Assembly (NCBI RefSeq): GCF_014596575.1 | Contig: NZ_NASZ01000018.1 | Span: 24,730 to 88,729, forward strand | Source: Flavobacterium pokkalii | Lineage (GTDB): Bacteria > Bacteroidota > Bacteroidia > Flavobacteriales > Flavobacteriaceae | Length of the DNA: 64,000 nucleotides | Direction of reading: 5' to 3' | Part shown: positions 53,886 to 61,979 of the stretch, one piece after another | How the letters are laid out: each line of letters begins with the position of its first letter | Numbering within the stretch: position 1 is the first letter of the stretch | Made by a program: the position numbers and the translations under genes | Notes under the pieces: model-generated | Database searches by the model: none | What the model was told of the DNA's origin: nothing | Seen by the model: the letters and a program-made list of their open reading frames with translations, nothing else

Positions 53886-54281
53886 TTAAGATTCAATTAA
53901 TATTTCAACACTTTCTTTATTGTCTAAAGCCTTATAAACAAAGTCTTTTAACTTTGTAAAAGCTTTTCGGGACATCAAACCTAAACCTGGTCCAGAAAGT
54001 TTAGTCACCGGAGCAATACAGCCTTGCAATTCCTTTTGAGCATTATTAGCAGGATGAAAAAGAATATACTTTCTATTGGGTACATCCACTAATTCTAAAT
54101 GCCATTTGTATTTGGCACTGTATCGCTTTCTTATAAAATATTTCCCTTCCGGAACACAGGAAACCTTCGTTTCGTTCCTCTTCCACGGCAATTCAATGGT
54201 ATTACAAATCAGTTTGCCTTCGCATTCGAGTTTACCATTGGTTCCTTCAGGGAAATAAGTTCTAGTTAAAAACAAAACCAT
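53886..54281 (-). CDS. DUF5675 family protein
   Basis: 131 aa. The pattern LFLTRTYFPEGTNGKLECEGKLICNTIELPWKRNETKVSCVPEGKY, then ILFHPANNAQKELQGCIAPV with conserved His and Cys, is DUF5675, a beta-rich fold with a His-Gly-Cys arrangement reminiscent of the L,D-transpeptidase/YkuD-like class. It has no signal peptide. It is 10 bases from the 71-aa protein and 15 bases from the 252-aa gene, so this is one operon. A cell-wall-related role is inference. Confidence 0.82.
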   Translation of the reverse strand: MVLFLTRTYFPEGTNGKLECEGKLICNTIELPWKRNETKVSCVPEGKYFIRKRYSAKYKWHLELVDVPNRKYILFHPANNAQKELQGCIAPVTKLSGPGLGLMSRKAFTKLKDFVYKALDNKESVEILIES

Positions 54282-54296
54282 ACTTCTAACTTCAGA

Positions 54297-55055
54297 TTAC
54301 ACACCTCCGTCAACTTGGATAAGCGCTAAAGGGTTGTAAGCACCGTTTTTCAAGGAATACATACTTCCGTTTACCTCTTGGTAAAACTCCAGTCCTAAAG
54401 CCAAAAACAACGGTTTAGTACTGTTTGCAGTGACAGTATTTACTTGGTTGATTGCAGCTGTTGCCGTAACATCCCATGGCAAAATCGCTGTTTCTGCATG
54501 TTGTTCCACAAAAGTTTCATTTTCAAAATCAATTTCAACCCCGGCTGAGATGATTTTAAAGTGGGTAGTTCCTCCTGGAGCCGCGATCATATTCGAGGGA
54601 ATAAAAGAGGGAATATCCACGCTAATTTCCCCAGTAACCCTGTCGATACTTCCTGTATAAGGAGCAAACAAACTAGTACCTAATTTTCCTCGAATATTAA
54701 ATTCGAATCCAGCTAACAATTCCGCCTCACCATCAATCACATTACGCAATCCACGTTCGTTCGTAGAATCAGCTTGGATGACTTTCACCATAGACTGAGT
54801 TAAACGACTCACCATTCTGCTATCCGCCGAATTCAACAACAATACTCGCAAAGCTGTTCTCAACAACTTACCGGCTTTCCCGGCTCTCCCAAACTCAGAA
54901 CCATTCTCACGTGTTCTTTGAAACGCAGGATCATTCTTGATTCTGTCAGCGTCAATTCCGCCTTTTTCTCTCGCCAAATGTCCATCCTGCGTTTTATAAA
55001 AAGTAATATCTCCAATAGTACCTTTCAATTTAATTATGCCTTTTTGCCTTGCCAT
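54297..55055 (-). CDS. Unknown 252-aa protein of the DUF5675 cassette
   Basis: 252 aa and soluble. It starts MARQKGIIKLKGTIGDITFY and has a basic helical region (KNDPAFQRTRENGSEFGRAGKAGKLLRTALR), then a beta-sandwich-like C-terminal half with alternating hydrophobics. The beginning KGTIGDITFYK recurs in Flavobacteria and Chryseobacteria next to DUF5675 genes and is often annotated hypothetical. It may be a secreted or self-assembling structural protein, as the beta-rich half is Ser/Thr/Val rich. It heads the four-gene minus-strand cassette. Confidence 0.75.
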   Translation of the reverse strand: MARQKGIIKLKGTIGDITFYKTQDGHLAREKGGIDADRIKNDPAFQRTRENGSEFGRAGKAGKLLRTALRVLLLNSADSRMVSRLTQSMVKVIQADSTNERGLRNVIDGEAELLAGFEFNIRGKLGTSLFAPYTGSIDRVTGEISVDIPSFIPSNMIAAPGGTTHFKIISAGVEIDFENETFVEQHAETAILPWDVTATAAINQVNTVTANSTKPLFLALGLEFYQEVNGSMYSLKNGAYNPLALIQVDGGV

Positions 55056-55185
55056 AATTTCTGAAATTTAATTCTACATTCATCTAAAAACTACTTCATT
55101 CTACAAATCAGTTGCAACCACATTTTGAATGATTAAAACAAAGTTTACAAAGCATTTTTCAAAAGAAAAAACCACAAGTGTACCA

Positions 55186-55204
55186 TATGTCCAAAAATGA
55201 CATA
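55186..55204. promoter_or_regulatory. Small inverted repeat in the cassette promoter region
   Basis: TATGTC / GACATA with a 7-base spacer lies between the divergent 252-aa gene and the 67-aa HTH-like gene. It is a possible operator for the latter. Confidence 0.35.
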
Positions 55205-55322
55205 AGTGTCTAAAATGAACTTAAAAACACGATAAATAAGTATGAAGAATTATAACTAAATTGCAAAAGAATTTCTGCACGTCAGAAGTATAGCATAGCT
55301 ATATCAAAGTTAAGGATAAAGT

Positions 55323-55526
55323 ATGAAAACAAATACCCAGAGGGTGTGCATCTATCCAAAGGACATACAGCGTATAACAGGAAAAAGTTATCGTCAAAGC
55401 ACCAGATTGATGCAAAAAATAAAGAAAGACCTCAACAAGCTCGAAAATGAGTTCCTAACAATTGATGAGTTCTGTACATATTCAGGTATAAAATATGAAC
55501 AAGTAACTCACTTGATTTTTGGTTAA
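55323..55526 (+). CDS. Small HTH-like protein (67 aa)
   Basis: 67 aa. YPKDIQRITGKSYRQSTRLMQKIKKDLNK and FLTIDEFCTYSGIKYEQVTHLIFG read as two helix-turn-helix-like units without a wing. Short proteins of this type are common at the ends of Bacteroidota mobile elements. It is divergent from the DUF5675 cassette with a 267-base gap between them, and is the last gene before the right island border, so it may control excision or the cassette. Confidence 0.7.
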   Translation: MKTNTQRVCIYPKDIQRITGKSYRQSTRLMQKIKKDLNKLENEFLTIDEFCTYSGIKYEQVTHLIFG

Positions 55527-55691
55527 AATTTAAGAACATTTTAGACAAATTTTAATCAAGATACGCATAACTAAACACTTAAAATACTAGTTCATTTTTT
55601 AGCAATGTTATTATTTTTCTGTTCGATATCTCATTGAAAATTAGTATATTTACAACTCACAAATGAAATGAATTATTTACGATTAAAAAGG

Positions 55692-55710
55692 GGGATAAAA
55701 TCGGTTACCC
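55692..55710 (+). repeat. Island-end repeat, right copy; candidate integrase arm site
   Basis: GGGATAAAATCGGTTACCC, identical to 8981-8999, lies 55 bases inside the right att core. No inverted partner is seen on this side. Confidence 0.6.
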
Positions 55711-55765
55711 AAATAAAAATTCAATTATAATTAGCTGGTATATAACACGTTGAAACGGGTAGTCA

Positions 55766-55782
55766 AATCCCTCTTTCTCCGC
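55766..55782 (+). repeat. Attachment site, right copy
   Basis: An exact 17-bp copy of the tRNA-Ser 3' end. The preceding bases keep only part of the T-arm pattern, so this is an att remnant and not a second tRNA. Confidence 0.85.
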
Positions 55783-55837
55783 TGAAGGCTAAAAAGTAGA
55801 CTTTTCAAAGATTTCAAAAAAGCCTAAAAAAAGCGGT

Positions 55838-55875
55838 AAACCCTGCAAATCAAACGATTTGCAGGGTTTTTTCTT
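55838..55875 (+). terminator. Terminator beyond the island, probably the original one for tRNA-Ser
   Basis: A perfect 14-bp stem (55838-55851 / 55856-55869) with a 4-base loop and T-tract, 55 bases after the right att. Before island insertion it would have sat just after the tRNA. Confidence 0.8.
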
Positions 55876-56062
55876 TTATACTACTTTTCAATATTTATAA
55901 TATCACGCAAAATCTTCATGGCACATCCATGGCATAGCGTGAGTTTTTAAAATTGTGCCACAAAATTCCATCTTAAACCCTGTTATCAAAGGGGTTAAGC
56001 AGGTTTACATCTTGTTTGAATAAAGTTATAATTCTACATTTACTAATCTAATAAATTGAATT

Positions 56063-57359
56063 ATGCTAGAGAAAAGCTTTGGGCTAATTTTCTTTTTGAA
56101 AGTACCCCGCCATGAAAGTAACATTAGAACCGTTTATTTCAGAATTACCGTTGACGGTATCCCAAAAGAAGCATCAACAAGACGCAAGTGGGACATTGAA
56201 CGCTGGAACCAGAAAACAGAAAGAGCAGTAGGAACAAAGGAAGATGCTAAATCGCTGAATTTTTTTCTGGATTCACTAACTACTAAAATCCATGAAATCA
56301 AAGCAGAAATTATGTATACCGGAAAACCGATAACATCTCAAAAGATTATGGATCATGTTATGGGAAGAATAACACCCAGAGCTCGGGTGCTGGAAGAATT
56401 TCAAAAACACAATGATGAAATGAAAGCCTTAATTGGCAATGGATATACAGAAGCCACACTAGAGAGATTCAGTATCACTAAAAACCACGTTACAGCTTTC
56501 ATCAAATTAAAATATAATGCCAGTGATTTAGAATTTTCTGATTTAAATTTTGAATTTATAAAAGATTTTGAGTTCTATCTTCGTACAGTAAGGAAATGCG
56601 CAAATAATACCACACTTAAATACATTTCCAACTTCAAGAAAATTGTAATACGAGCCATAGATAAAGAAATCATTATCAAAGATCCATTTTAAGAGTTTTA
56701 AAGGAAAGAAAACTAAAATTGTAAAGAAGCCTATTTCTGCAAAAGAATTGGCTGAACTTGAAAAACATCAATTTTCAATTGACAGACTTAACACTGTACG
56801 TGATATTTTTGTTTTCCAGTGCTATACAGGACTTGCTTATATTGACGCTTTTCAGCTTAAGAGAGCCGACATAAAAGATGGTGTTGACGGAAATCAATGG
56901 ATTTTATATGAAAGACAGAAAACAAATTCTACAGCAAGAATTCCGCTTCTTCCAAAGGCTATAAAAATTCTTGAAAAATATAAAGATCATCCCCTATGCC
57001 TTAAGCGCGGAACCGTACTACCTGTTTCTTCTAATCAGAAAATGAATGAATACCTTAAAGAAATTGCTGAATTATGCGGTTTTCCCTTTACGCTCAATAC
57101 GCACATGGCACGCAGAACATTTGGAAGTACAATAACATTAAATAATAACGTCCCTATTAACGTTGTAAAGGAAATGCTAGGGCATTCATCAGTGAAACAG
57201 ACGGAAGCTTACGCCATTACAGAACAAGCTACTATAGGTCGGGAAATGACACTTCTGAATAAAAAACTAAAGCTTGAAAAAACTGAAATATCACAGGAAG
57301 ATTTAACTACATTGAACAGATTGGAAAATGAAATAAAATTAATTAATTCAAGTTGCTAG
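56063..57359 (+). pseudogene. Second tRNA-Ser-type tyrosine integrase, frameshifted
   Basis: Two frames join into one integrase. 56063-56692 gives the N-terminal and core-binding domains (to KEIIIKDPF), then one extra T in the run 56687-56690 causes a stop. Dropping that base restores PFKSFKGKKTKIVKKPISAKELAELEKHQFS and the catalytic domain, with HMARRTF, LGH and the Tyr in QTEAYA. It is clearly related to the 9150-10409 integrase (FEFYLRTVRKCANNT versus YEFWLRSVRNCANNT). The last codons run into the IS982 left end, so the C-terminus is also altered. It is a decayed earlier integration at the same tRNA. Confidence 0.88.
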
Positions 57360-58272
57360 TTAATTGTTTTGTTTAATTGTAAACCGAATACAAACAATGT
57401 AAGCTTTATAAGGAACCCTTCCAATGTCACAGCGTGTATTGTTCTGGGGAAAAGTTTTTTAATATCACTAATTGTTGTTTCCACTCTTTTTCTCATTTTT
57501 AATTTTTCCATTTTTTGTTCCAAAGTGTCTATTCTTTTGGAATTCGACTTTCTTTGAATTTTCAATAAAATTGCTTTACGCTCGAAAGCTTTATCTTCTA
57601 AGCTATAATCTAAATAAGCACTATCGCCATATATTGAAGCTTCTGCAGGTAATTTATCAATCATTTTTCCCAATGCTTTTGCATCAGTTGTTTTTCCTGG
57701 TGTAAAATGAAACGCTATCGGAATACCCGATTTTGTTGTTACTAATTGTACTTTGACACCATAAAAATAATTTCGCATACTTGCCGTGTAACCTCTCCAT
57801 TTTTTATCCTTAAGAATTTCACAATTTAAAATTCTCATATTATTACATACCGCTACTGGAAAAGAATCAATTATGTATTGCATTTCGCAACAAAAGTCTT
57901 TAAAATAAGAACTTACAATTTCAAATAATTCATAAAGAAGGGGCCCGATTTTATGCAGCCGTCTATTAAATCTACTTTTATCAAGCATATTAGGAATATA
58001 TCCGTATTGCTTCATAAATTGAATTCCAGAAGAATGATTTCCATAGAAACTCGTTGAGGAAACTATAGCTGTTACTATTATTTCACTGTCACTTACTTGC
58101 CTTCTAATATCTTCTTTGTGTTCAATTCCTTGTAAAATATCATCGATTAAACAAAAAATTGAAATAATTTTGTCTTTTGCAAGCATCATACCTGTGAGTC
58201 TTTAGTTGTGGTAAACCAAATTTCTCACTTTTGGTGCTTACTTTTTATATTTTCTAACTAGCAACTTGAATT
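57345..58272 (-). mobile_element. IS982-family insertion sequence
   Basis: The terminal inverted repeat AATTCAAGTTGCTAGTTA lies at 57345-57362 and its complement at 58255-58272. AATT at the outer edges is self-complementary and may be the target duplication (left ...TTAATT, right AATTAC...), leaving CAAGTTGCTAGTTA as the true end. It is about 920 bp with one transposase gene. It lies at the 3' end of the broken integrase. Confidence 0.8.
57356..58189 (-). CDS. IS982-family transposase
   Basis: 277 aa. The N-terminal DSEIIVTAIVSS, then DKSRFNRRLHKIGPLLYELF, YIIDSFPVAVCNNMRI, and the catalytic-region YGVKVQLVTTKSGIPIAFHFTPGKTTDAKAL and DSAYLDY are IS982 family motifs (DDE transposase). The C-terminal RKRVETTISDIKKLFPRTIHAVT holds the final Glu. 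It appears intact, so the element may still be mobile. Start codon and length match the family (about 270-300 aa). Confidence 0.9.
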   Translation of the reverse strand: MMLAKDKIISIFCLIDDILQGIEHKEDIRRQVSDSEIIVTAIVSSTSFYGNHSSGIQFMKQYGYIPNMLDKSRFNRRLHKIGPLLYELFEIVSSYFKDFCCEMQYIIDSFPVAVCNNMRILNCEILKDKKWRGYTASMRNYFYGVKVQLVTTKSGIPIAFHFTPGKTTDAKALGKMIDKLPAEASIYGDSAYLDYSLEDKAFERKAILLKIQRKSNSKRIDTLEQKMEKLKMRKRVETTISDIKKLFPRTIHAVTLEGFLIKLTLFVFGLQLNKTIN

Positions 58273-58294
58273 ACTTACAGACCTATTGATATTA

Positions 58295-58421
58295 TACCCA
58301 AAAGACAACAGCCTTAAATCATAAAATTCAAACTACAAAACATAATTTTCTATATTCTCATAAAGTTTGTAAAACAATCCCCGATTCAATTATTAATCGT
58401 AAAACTAATGCCTTTTGGGTA
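58295..58421. repeat. Possible small inverted-repeat element
   Basis: TACCCAAAAG at 58295-58304 and its complement at 58412-58421 bound a 127-bp AT-rich stretch. It could be a MITE-like piece or a scar of an earlier rearrangement. Confidence 0.3.
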
Positions 58422-58464
58422 AATTAAAATTGTAAAAACTTATTGTTTAACAACTTTTATAGTT

Positions 58465-58896
58465 TTAATCAGTAGAAATATCATCTAATCTGCCTAAAAA
58501 TGGAGAAACATAAGTAGCACCCGCTTTGGCAGCCAATAATGCCTGTCCTACAGAAAAAACTAAGGTTACATTGGTTTTAATTCCTTTTTGAGAAAAATAT
58601 TTACACGCTTTTACACCCGCCTCAATCATTGGTAATTTTACCACAATCTGTGGATGTAAAGCTGCCAACTCCTCTCCTTCTCTGATCATTCCTTCGAAAT
58701 CTGTAGCATTAACTTCTGCTGAAACATCACCGTCAACAATAGTACATATGTCAATATAATGTCTTAAAATATTATCTTTCCCAGTAATTCCTTCTTTTGC
58801 CATTAAAGAAGGATTAGTCGTTACTCCATCCAAAACACCTAAAGATTGTGCTTCTTTTATATCATTTAAATTTGCTGTATCTATAAAAAATTTCAT
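58465..58896 (-). pseudogene. fsa: Fructose-6-phosphate-aldolase/transaldolase-like, C-terminally truncated
   Basis: 143 aa against about 215-220 for the family. Present are [16 protein letters not shown], the [13 protein letters not shown] strand, the Schiff-base lysine in IVVKLPM, TLVFS and the [17 protein letters not shown] block. The frame stops right after DISTD, and no continuation is visible in any frame on that side, so the last beta/alpha units are missing. Either the end was deleted by the adjacent insertion events or it is read-through in another strain. It lies 30 bases after the symporter gene, as expected for a sugar-metabolism operon. Activity is doubtful. Confidence 0.8.
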
Positions 58897-58926
58897 TGTT
58901 CTAAATTTTATTGTTTTAAATATATA

Positions 58927-60615
58927 CTACCAAAAAACAGAATATAAGGCTACTAATATCCCACCAATAATTAATGTACCTACTGCAAAACCTCTGCTTA
59001 CAATGAACATTTTAGTATCGATTTCTAATCCTTTTGCTTTCTTTCCATTTTTTTCATCTATTAAACTGATTACAATCATCAGTAAAACACAAATGATAAA
59101 TACAAATCCCATTCTATCCAAAAACGGAATTTCATAAACCATTGATTTGTCTTCCTGCTCTACCAATGTTGCAAATCCAGTACTACTTAAAAATTCCAAA
59201 TTCATAATATTAGGCAGGAATTTAAAAATTACCGATAATACAAAACCTCCAATTGTTGCAAACATAGCTGCATTCGAACTTGTTTTTTTCCAGAAGAAAC
59301 CTAAAATAAACATGGCAAAAATTCCAGGGCTCACAAAACCTGTGTATTCCTGAATGAATTCAAAACCACCTTTTTTATCAATTCCTAACATTGGTGCAAT
59401 AATTACAGCAATAAGCATTGAAACCAAAACTGTAGTTTTACCCACCTGAACTAATTTCTTTTCGGTAGCATCAACATTCAACTTATTTTTATAAATATCC
59501 AATGTAAATATGGTAGAAATACTATTCACTTTACCCGCTAACGAAGCCACTACAGCTGCTGTTAAAGCTGCAAATGACAAACCTTTTAAGCCTACCGGTA
59601 AAAGATTTAACAATACTGGGTAAGATCTATCAGGATTCATTACTCCGTCAGGACCTAACATTTCAGTTTGCAATCCCCCTTTTGAATAAATTACATAAGC
59701 AGCGATACCTGGTAATACCACAATAACAGGCATTAATAATTTCAAAAAGGCTGCAAATAAAATTCCGCTTCGGGCTGTTTTCAAATCAGCTCCTAAAGCT
59801 CTCTGTGTGATGTATTGATTACATCCCCAATAATTTAGATTTACAATCCACATTCCTCCTAATAAAACTGTTAAGCCGGGTAAACTTGGAAAATTAGGAT
59901 TGTCTTTTTTGAAAATCATATGAAAATGATCCCCGGATTGATTCATCATATAATTAAAACCTTGAACTACTCCGCTTTGACCGTTCAATTCGGCCACTTT
60001 GTCTAAGGCTAAATAAGTGGTTACTAATCCTCCGAAGATTAGAAATACCACCTGAACCACATCGGTATACCCGATAACTTTCATACCCCCTAATGCAATA
60101 ACAATGGCAAAAAATGCCAATGCATACATACAAAGGGTCAAGTCAATTCCTGAAATACCATTGATGGCCAAAGCACCCAAATATAGGATTGAGGTCAAAT
60201 TCACTATAACGTAAAGTAACAACCAAAAAACCGCCATAATCATGGCCACATTTTCATTGTATCTTTCACTTAAGAATTGTGGCATGGTATAAATTTTATT
60301 CTTTAAATAAACCGGAATAAAAAATACAGCTACAATGATTAATGTCAAGGCTGCCATCCATTCGTAAGTAGCAATGGCTAATCCCATTTTAAAACCATTA
60401 CCGGACATAGCAATAAATTGTTCTGATGAAATATTAGAAGCAATTAAGGATGTCCCAATTGCCCACCAGGTCAAAGAACCTTCTGCTAAGAAGTAATCAT
60501 GGGATGCCGAAATTGATTGCGTTTTTTTACGTATATAAACCGAATAACCATATCCTGCTACAATAAAAAAATAGACAAGAAAAACCATATAATCGGCTAA
60601 TTGAAGTGAGTTCAT
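58927..60615 (-). CDS. Sodium/sugar symporter, SSS family (SglT-like)
   Basis: 562 aa with about 14 membrane helices. The N-terminal SASHDYFLAEGSLTWWAIGTSLIASNISSEQFIAMSGNGF and the N-Y-W-G-C-N-Q-Y-I-T-Q-R-A block are the vSGLT-type sugar branch of the sodium:solute symporters; residues such as the Asn-Tyr-Trp around position 265 and the TAAVVASLAGKVNSISTIFTLDIY segment are conserved. It should import a hexose with sodium across the inner membrane. It is the only sugar transporter near the pectin island, although it lies outside it. Confidence 0.92.
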   Translation of the reverse strand: MNSLQLADYMVFLVYFFIVAGYGYSVYIRKKTQSISASHDYFLAEGSLTWWAIGTSLIASNISSEQFIAMSGNGFKMGLAIATYEWMAALTLIIVAVFFIPVYLKNKIYTMPQFLSERYNENVAMIMAVFWLLLYVIVNLTSILYLGALAINGISGIDLTLCMYALAFFAIVIALGGMKVIGYTDVVQVVFLIFGGLVTTYLALDKVAELNGQSGVVQGFNYMMNQSGDHFHMIFKKDNPNFPSLPGLTVLLGGMWIVNLNYWGCNQYITQRALGADLKTARSGILFAAFLKLLMPVIVVLPGIAAYVIYSKGGLQTEMLGPDGVMNPDRSYPVLLNLLPVGLKGLSFAALTAAVVASLAGKVNSISTIFTLDIYKNKLNVDATEKKLVQVGKTTVLVSMLIAVIIAPMLGIDKKGGFEFIQEYTGFVSPGIFAMFILGFFWKKTSSNAAMFATIGGFVLSVIFKFLPNIMNLEFLSSTGFATLVEQEDKSMVYEIPFLDRMGFVFIICVLLMIVISLIDEKNGKKAKGLEIDTKMFIVSRGFAVGTLIIGGILVALYSVFW

Positions 60616-61065
60616 AAATTTGTTGTGTTAAATTATTTTAAGTTAATATTAATGTTCACGAATAAAAAAAGCGACAAATAACAAACATTATTAAATTGAA
60701 AATTCTTGCCACTTTATTGATTAAAAATATTGATTGATTTTTCTAAAAGTTAATATTACTGCTACGCAATTACAATCCTTCTTTTTCAAAACAATTTTGT
60801 TTAGGTCTTCTAATCATTATTTCCTTTTTTATTTTTTTTCTTTTATAAAACAGAATAAGACATTATCTAAAAGCTAATTATACCCTACTATACTATTTGT
60901 GTCTACATAATTTTATTTTTGATTGCAACAGAGTAAACATAGTAACTATTACAATTTTTGAGAGCCCCATTTTTCATCTAATCCCTCTATTTTTTGCTTA
61001 ATTAGAAACCTTATCTTTTGTATAAATTTTATCAATCTCATCTTCAATTTATTATTTAAATATTA
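60616..61065. other. AT-rich intergenic region
   Basis: 450 bases with no gene seen. It should contain the symporter promoter on the minus strand, but no convincing -7 element was found. There are no obvious repeats. Confidence 0.5.
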
Positions 61066-61956
61066 TTAAAACTTATATTGTAACAAAATTTCATTTGTGT
61101 TTTTGACACTTGCCAGCTGAGGCATTGTACTAATCTCAAACGAATAACCTAGTAGAAAATGTTTTCCAAGTAGGATCGATGCAAGTGATCCATAAGAATT
61201 AGATGTTCTATACATGACTCCAATATTAAAATTATTTTCAATTTCTAACATAGTTGTAAAATCTGCTATAACAGAACTGTCTTTCGAATAACGCATCATT
61301 ACTGATGGTTTTAAAATTAATTCAGTACTATAACTATTAAGCTTAATATCATATCCTCCACTCAAATAAAATTGTGGACTCTGTGAAACAACCATTGCGT
61401 AATCTGATTTATTAGCTGCCCTATTTGTTTTTAAAAACATCGGAACCGATAAAGAAACATACATCGATTCGTTTTTGTAAACCGCTCCAACTCCAATATT
61501 TGGATTAAAATTACTGATTGATGCTAAAGCTTGATCTGATTCTACTCCGTAATTTTGTAAACCAGCTGTATTTACATTATAAAAATTACCTCCTGCTTTA
61601 ATCCCTAAATAGATAGACTGATTTGTTCCTAAATCTAATTTATACGATAAATCAAGAGCTAAGTAAGTTTGCTTTTCAATAAACGTTTTATCATTGAGGA
61701 CGTCAAGACCTATTCCTAAGTTATGACCCAAAGGAGTTGAAAAAAATACGGTTTGTGTCTCTGGGGCATCTTCGATACCAGACCATTGACTTCTAAGTGT
61801 ACCACTAACTATTGTCTCATTGTCGACACCGGCATAAGCTGGATTTACAATGTTCATATTATAACGATAAAAAGCCGAGACACTTTCTTTCTGAGCAAAT
61901 GCTGCACTACTCATTACGAGTAGTGCGCATATTACCATTTTATTAATTGTATTCAT
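61066..61956 (-). CDS. PorP/SprF-family type IX secretion membrane protein
   Basis: 296 aa with a signal peptide ending AFAQ. The pattern FYRYNMNIVNPAYAGVDNETIVSGTLRSQWSGIEDAPETQTVFFSTPL is the PorP/SprF beginning, followed by beta-barrel strands. These outer-membrane proteins are encoded directly after large adhesins bearing a type B type IX signal and are needed for their export. It follows the Ig-repeat protein by 23 bases, so the pair acts together. Confidence 0.92.
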   Translation of the reverse strand: MNTINKMVICALLVMSSAAFAQKESVSAFYRYNMNIVNPAYAGVDNETIVSGTLRSQWSGIEDAPETQTVFFSTPLGHNLGIGLDVLNDKTFIEKQTYLALDLSYKLDLGTNQSIYLGIKAGGNFYNVNTAGLQNYGVESDQALASISNFNPNIGVGAVYKNESMYVSLSVPMFLKTNRAANKSDYAMVVSQSPQFYLSGGYDIKLNSYSTELILKPSVMMRYSKDSSVIADFTTMLEIENNFNIGVMYRTSNSYGSLASILLGKHFLLGYSFEISTMPQLASVKNTNEILLQYKF

Positions 61957-61979
61957 TAATTAATTTCCTTTTAAGCATA

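Larger units (their letters stand above)
8862..55782. mobile_element. Integrative genomic island in tRNA-Ser (about 46.9 kb)
   Basis: The borders are the 17-bp direct repeats at 8862-8878 and 55766-55782. A tyrosine recombinase gene sits at the left end, and a 19-bp repeat lies inside both ends. The cargo is a pectin-type utilisation locus, a LytTR-controlled cluster, RteC with HTH and AAA genes, a defence-like operon, a structured noncoding tract and a DUF5675 cassette. No relaxase, coupling protein or Tra genes are visible, so the island is not self-transmissible as seen. It may be mobilised by a helper or be a decayed conjugative element. RteC, a regulator of excision and transfer in Bacteroides conjugative transposons, supports a conjugative-element ancestry. 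Confidence 0.85.
55527..56062. other. Right island border and intergenic DNA
   Basis: This 536-base stretch holds the 19-bp repeat, the right att copy and the displaced terminator, listed separately. The rest is AT-rich with no gene seen. Confidence 0.6.

Noticed and set aside
55766..55782. A second tRNA-Ser at the right border
   Set aside because: Only the 3' end is present; no acceptor 5' strand, D arm or anticodon arm precedes it.
60914..60921. TATTTTTG as a plus-strand promoter
   Set aside because: No plus-strand gene follows, and AT-rich DNA produces this octamer by chance.
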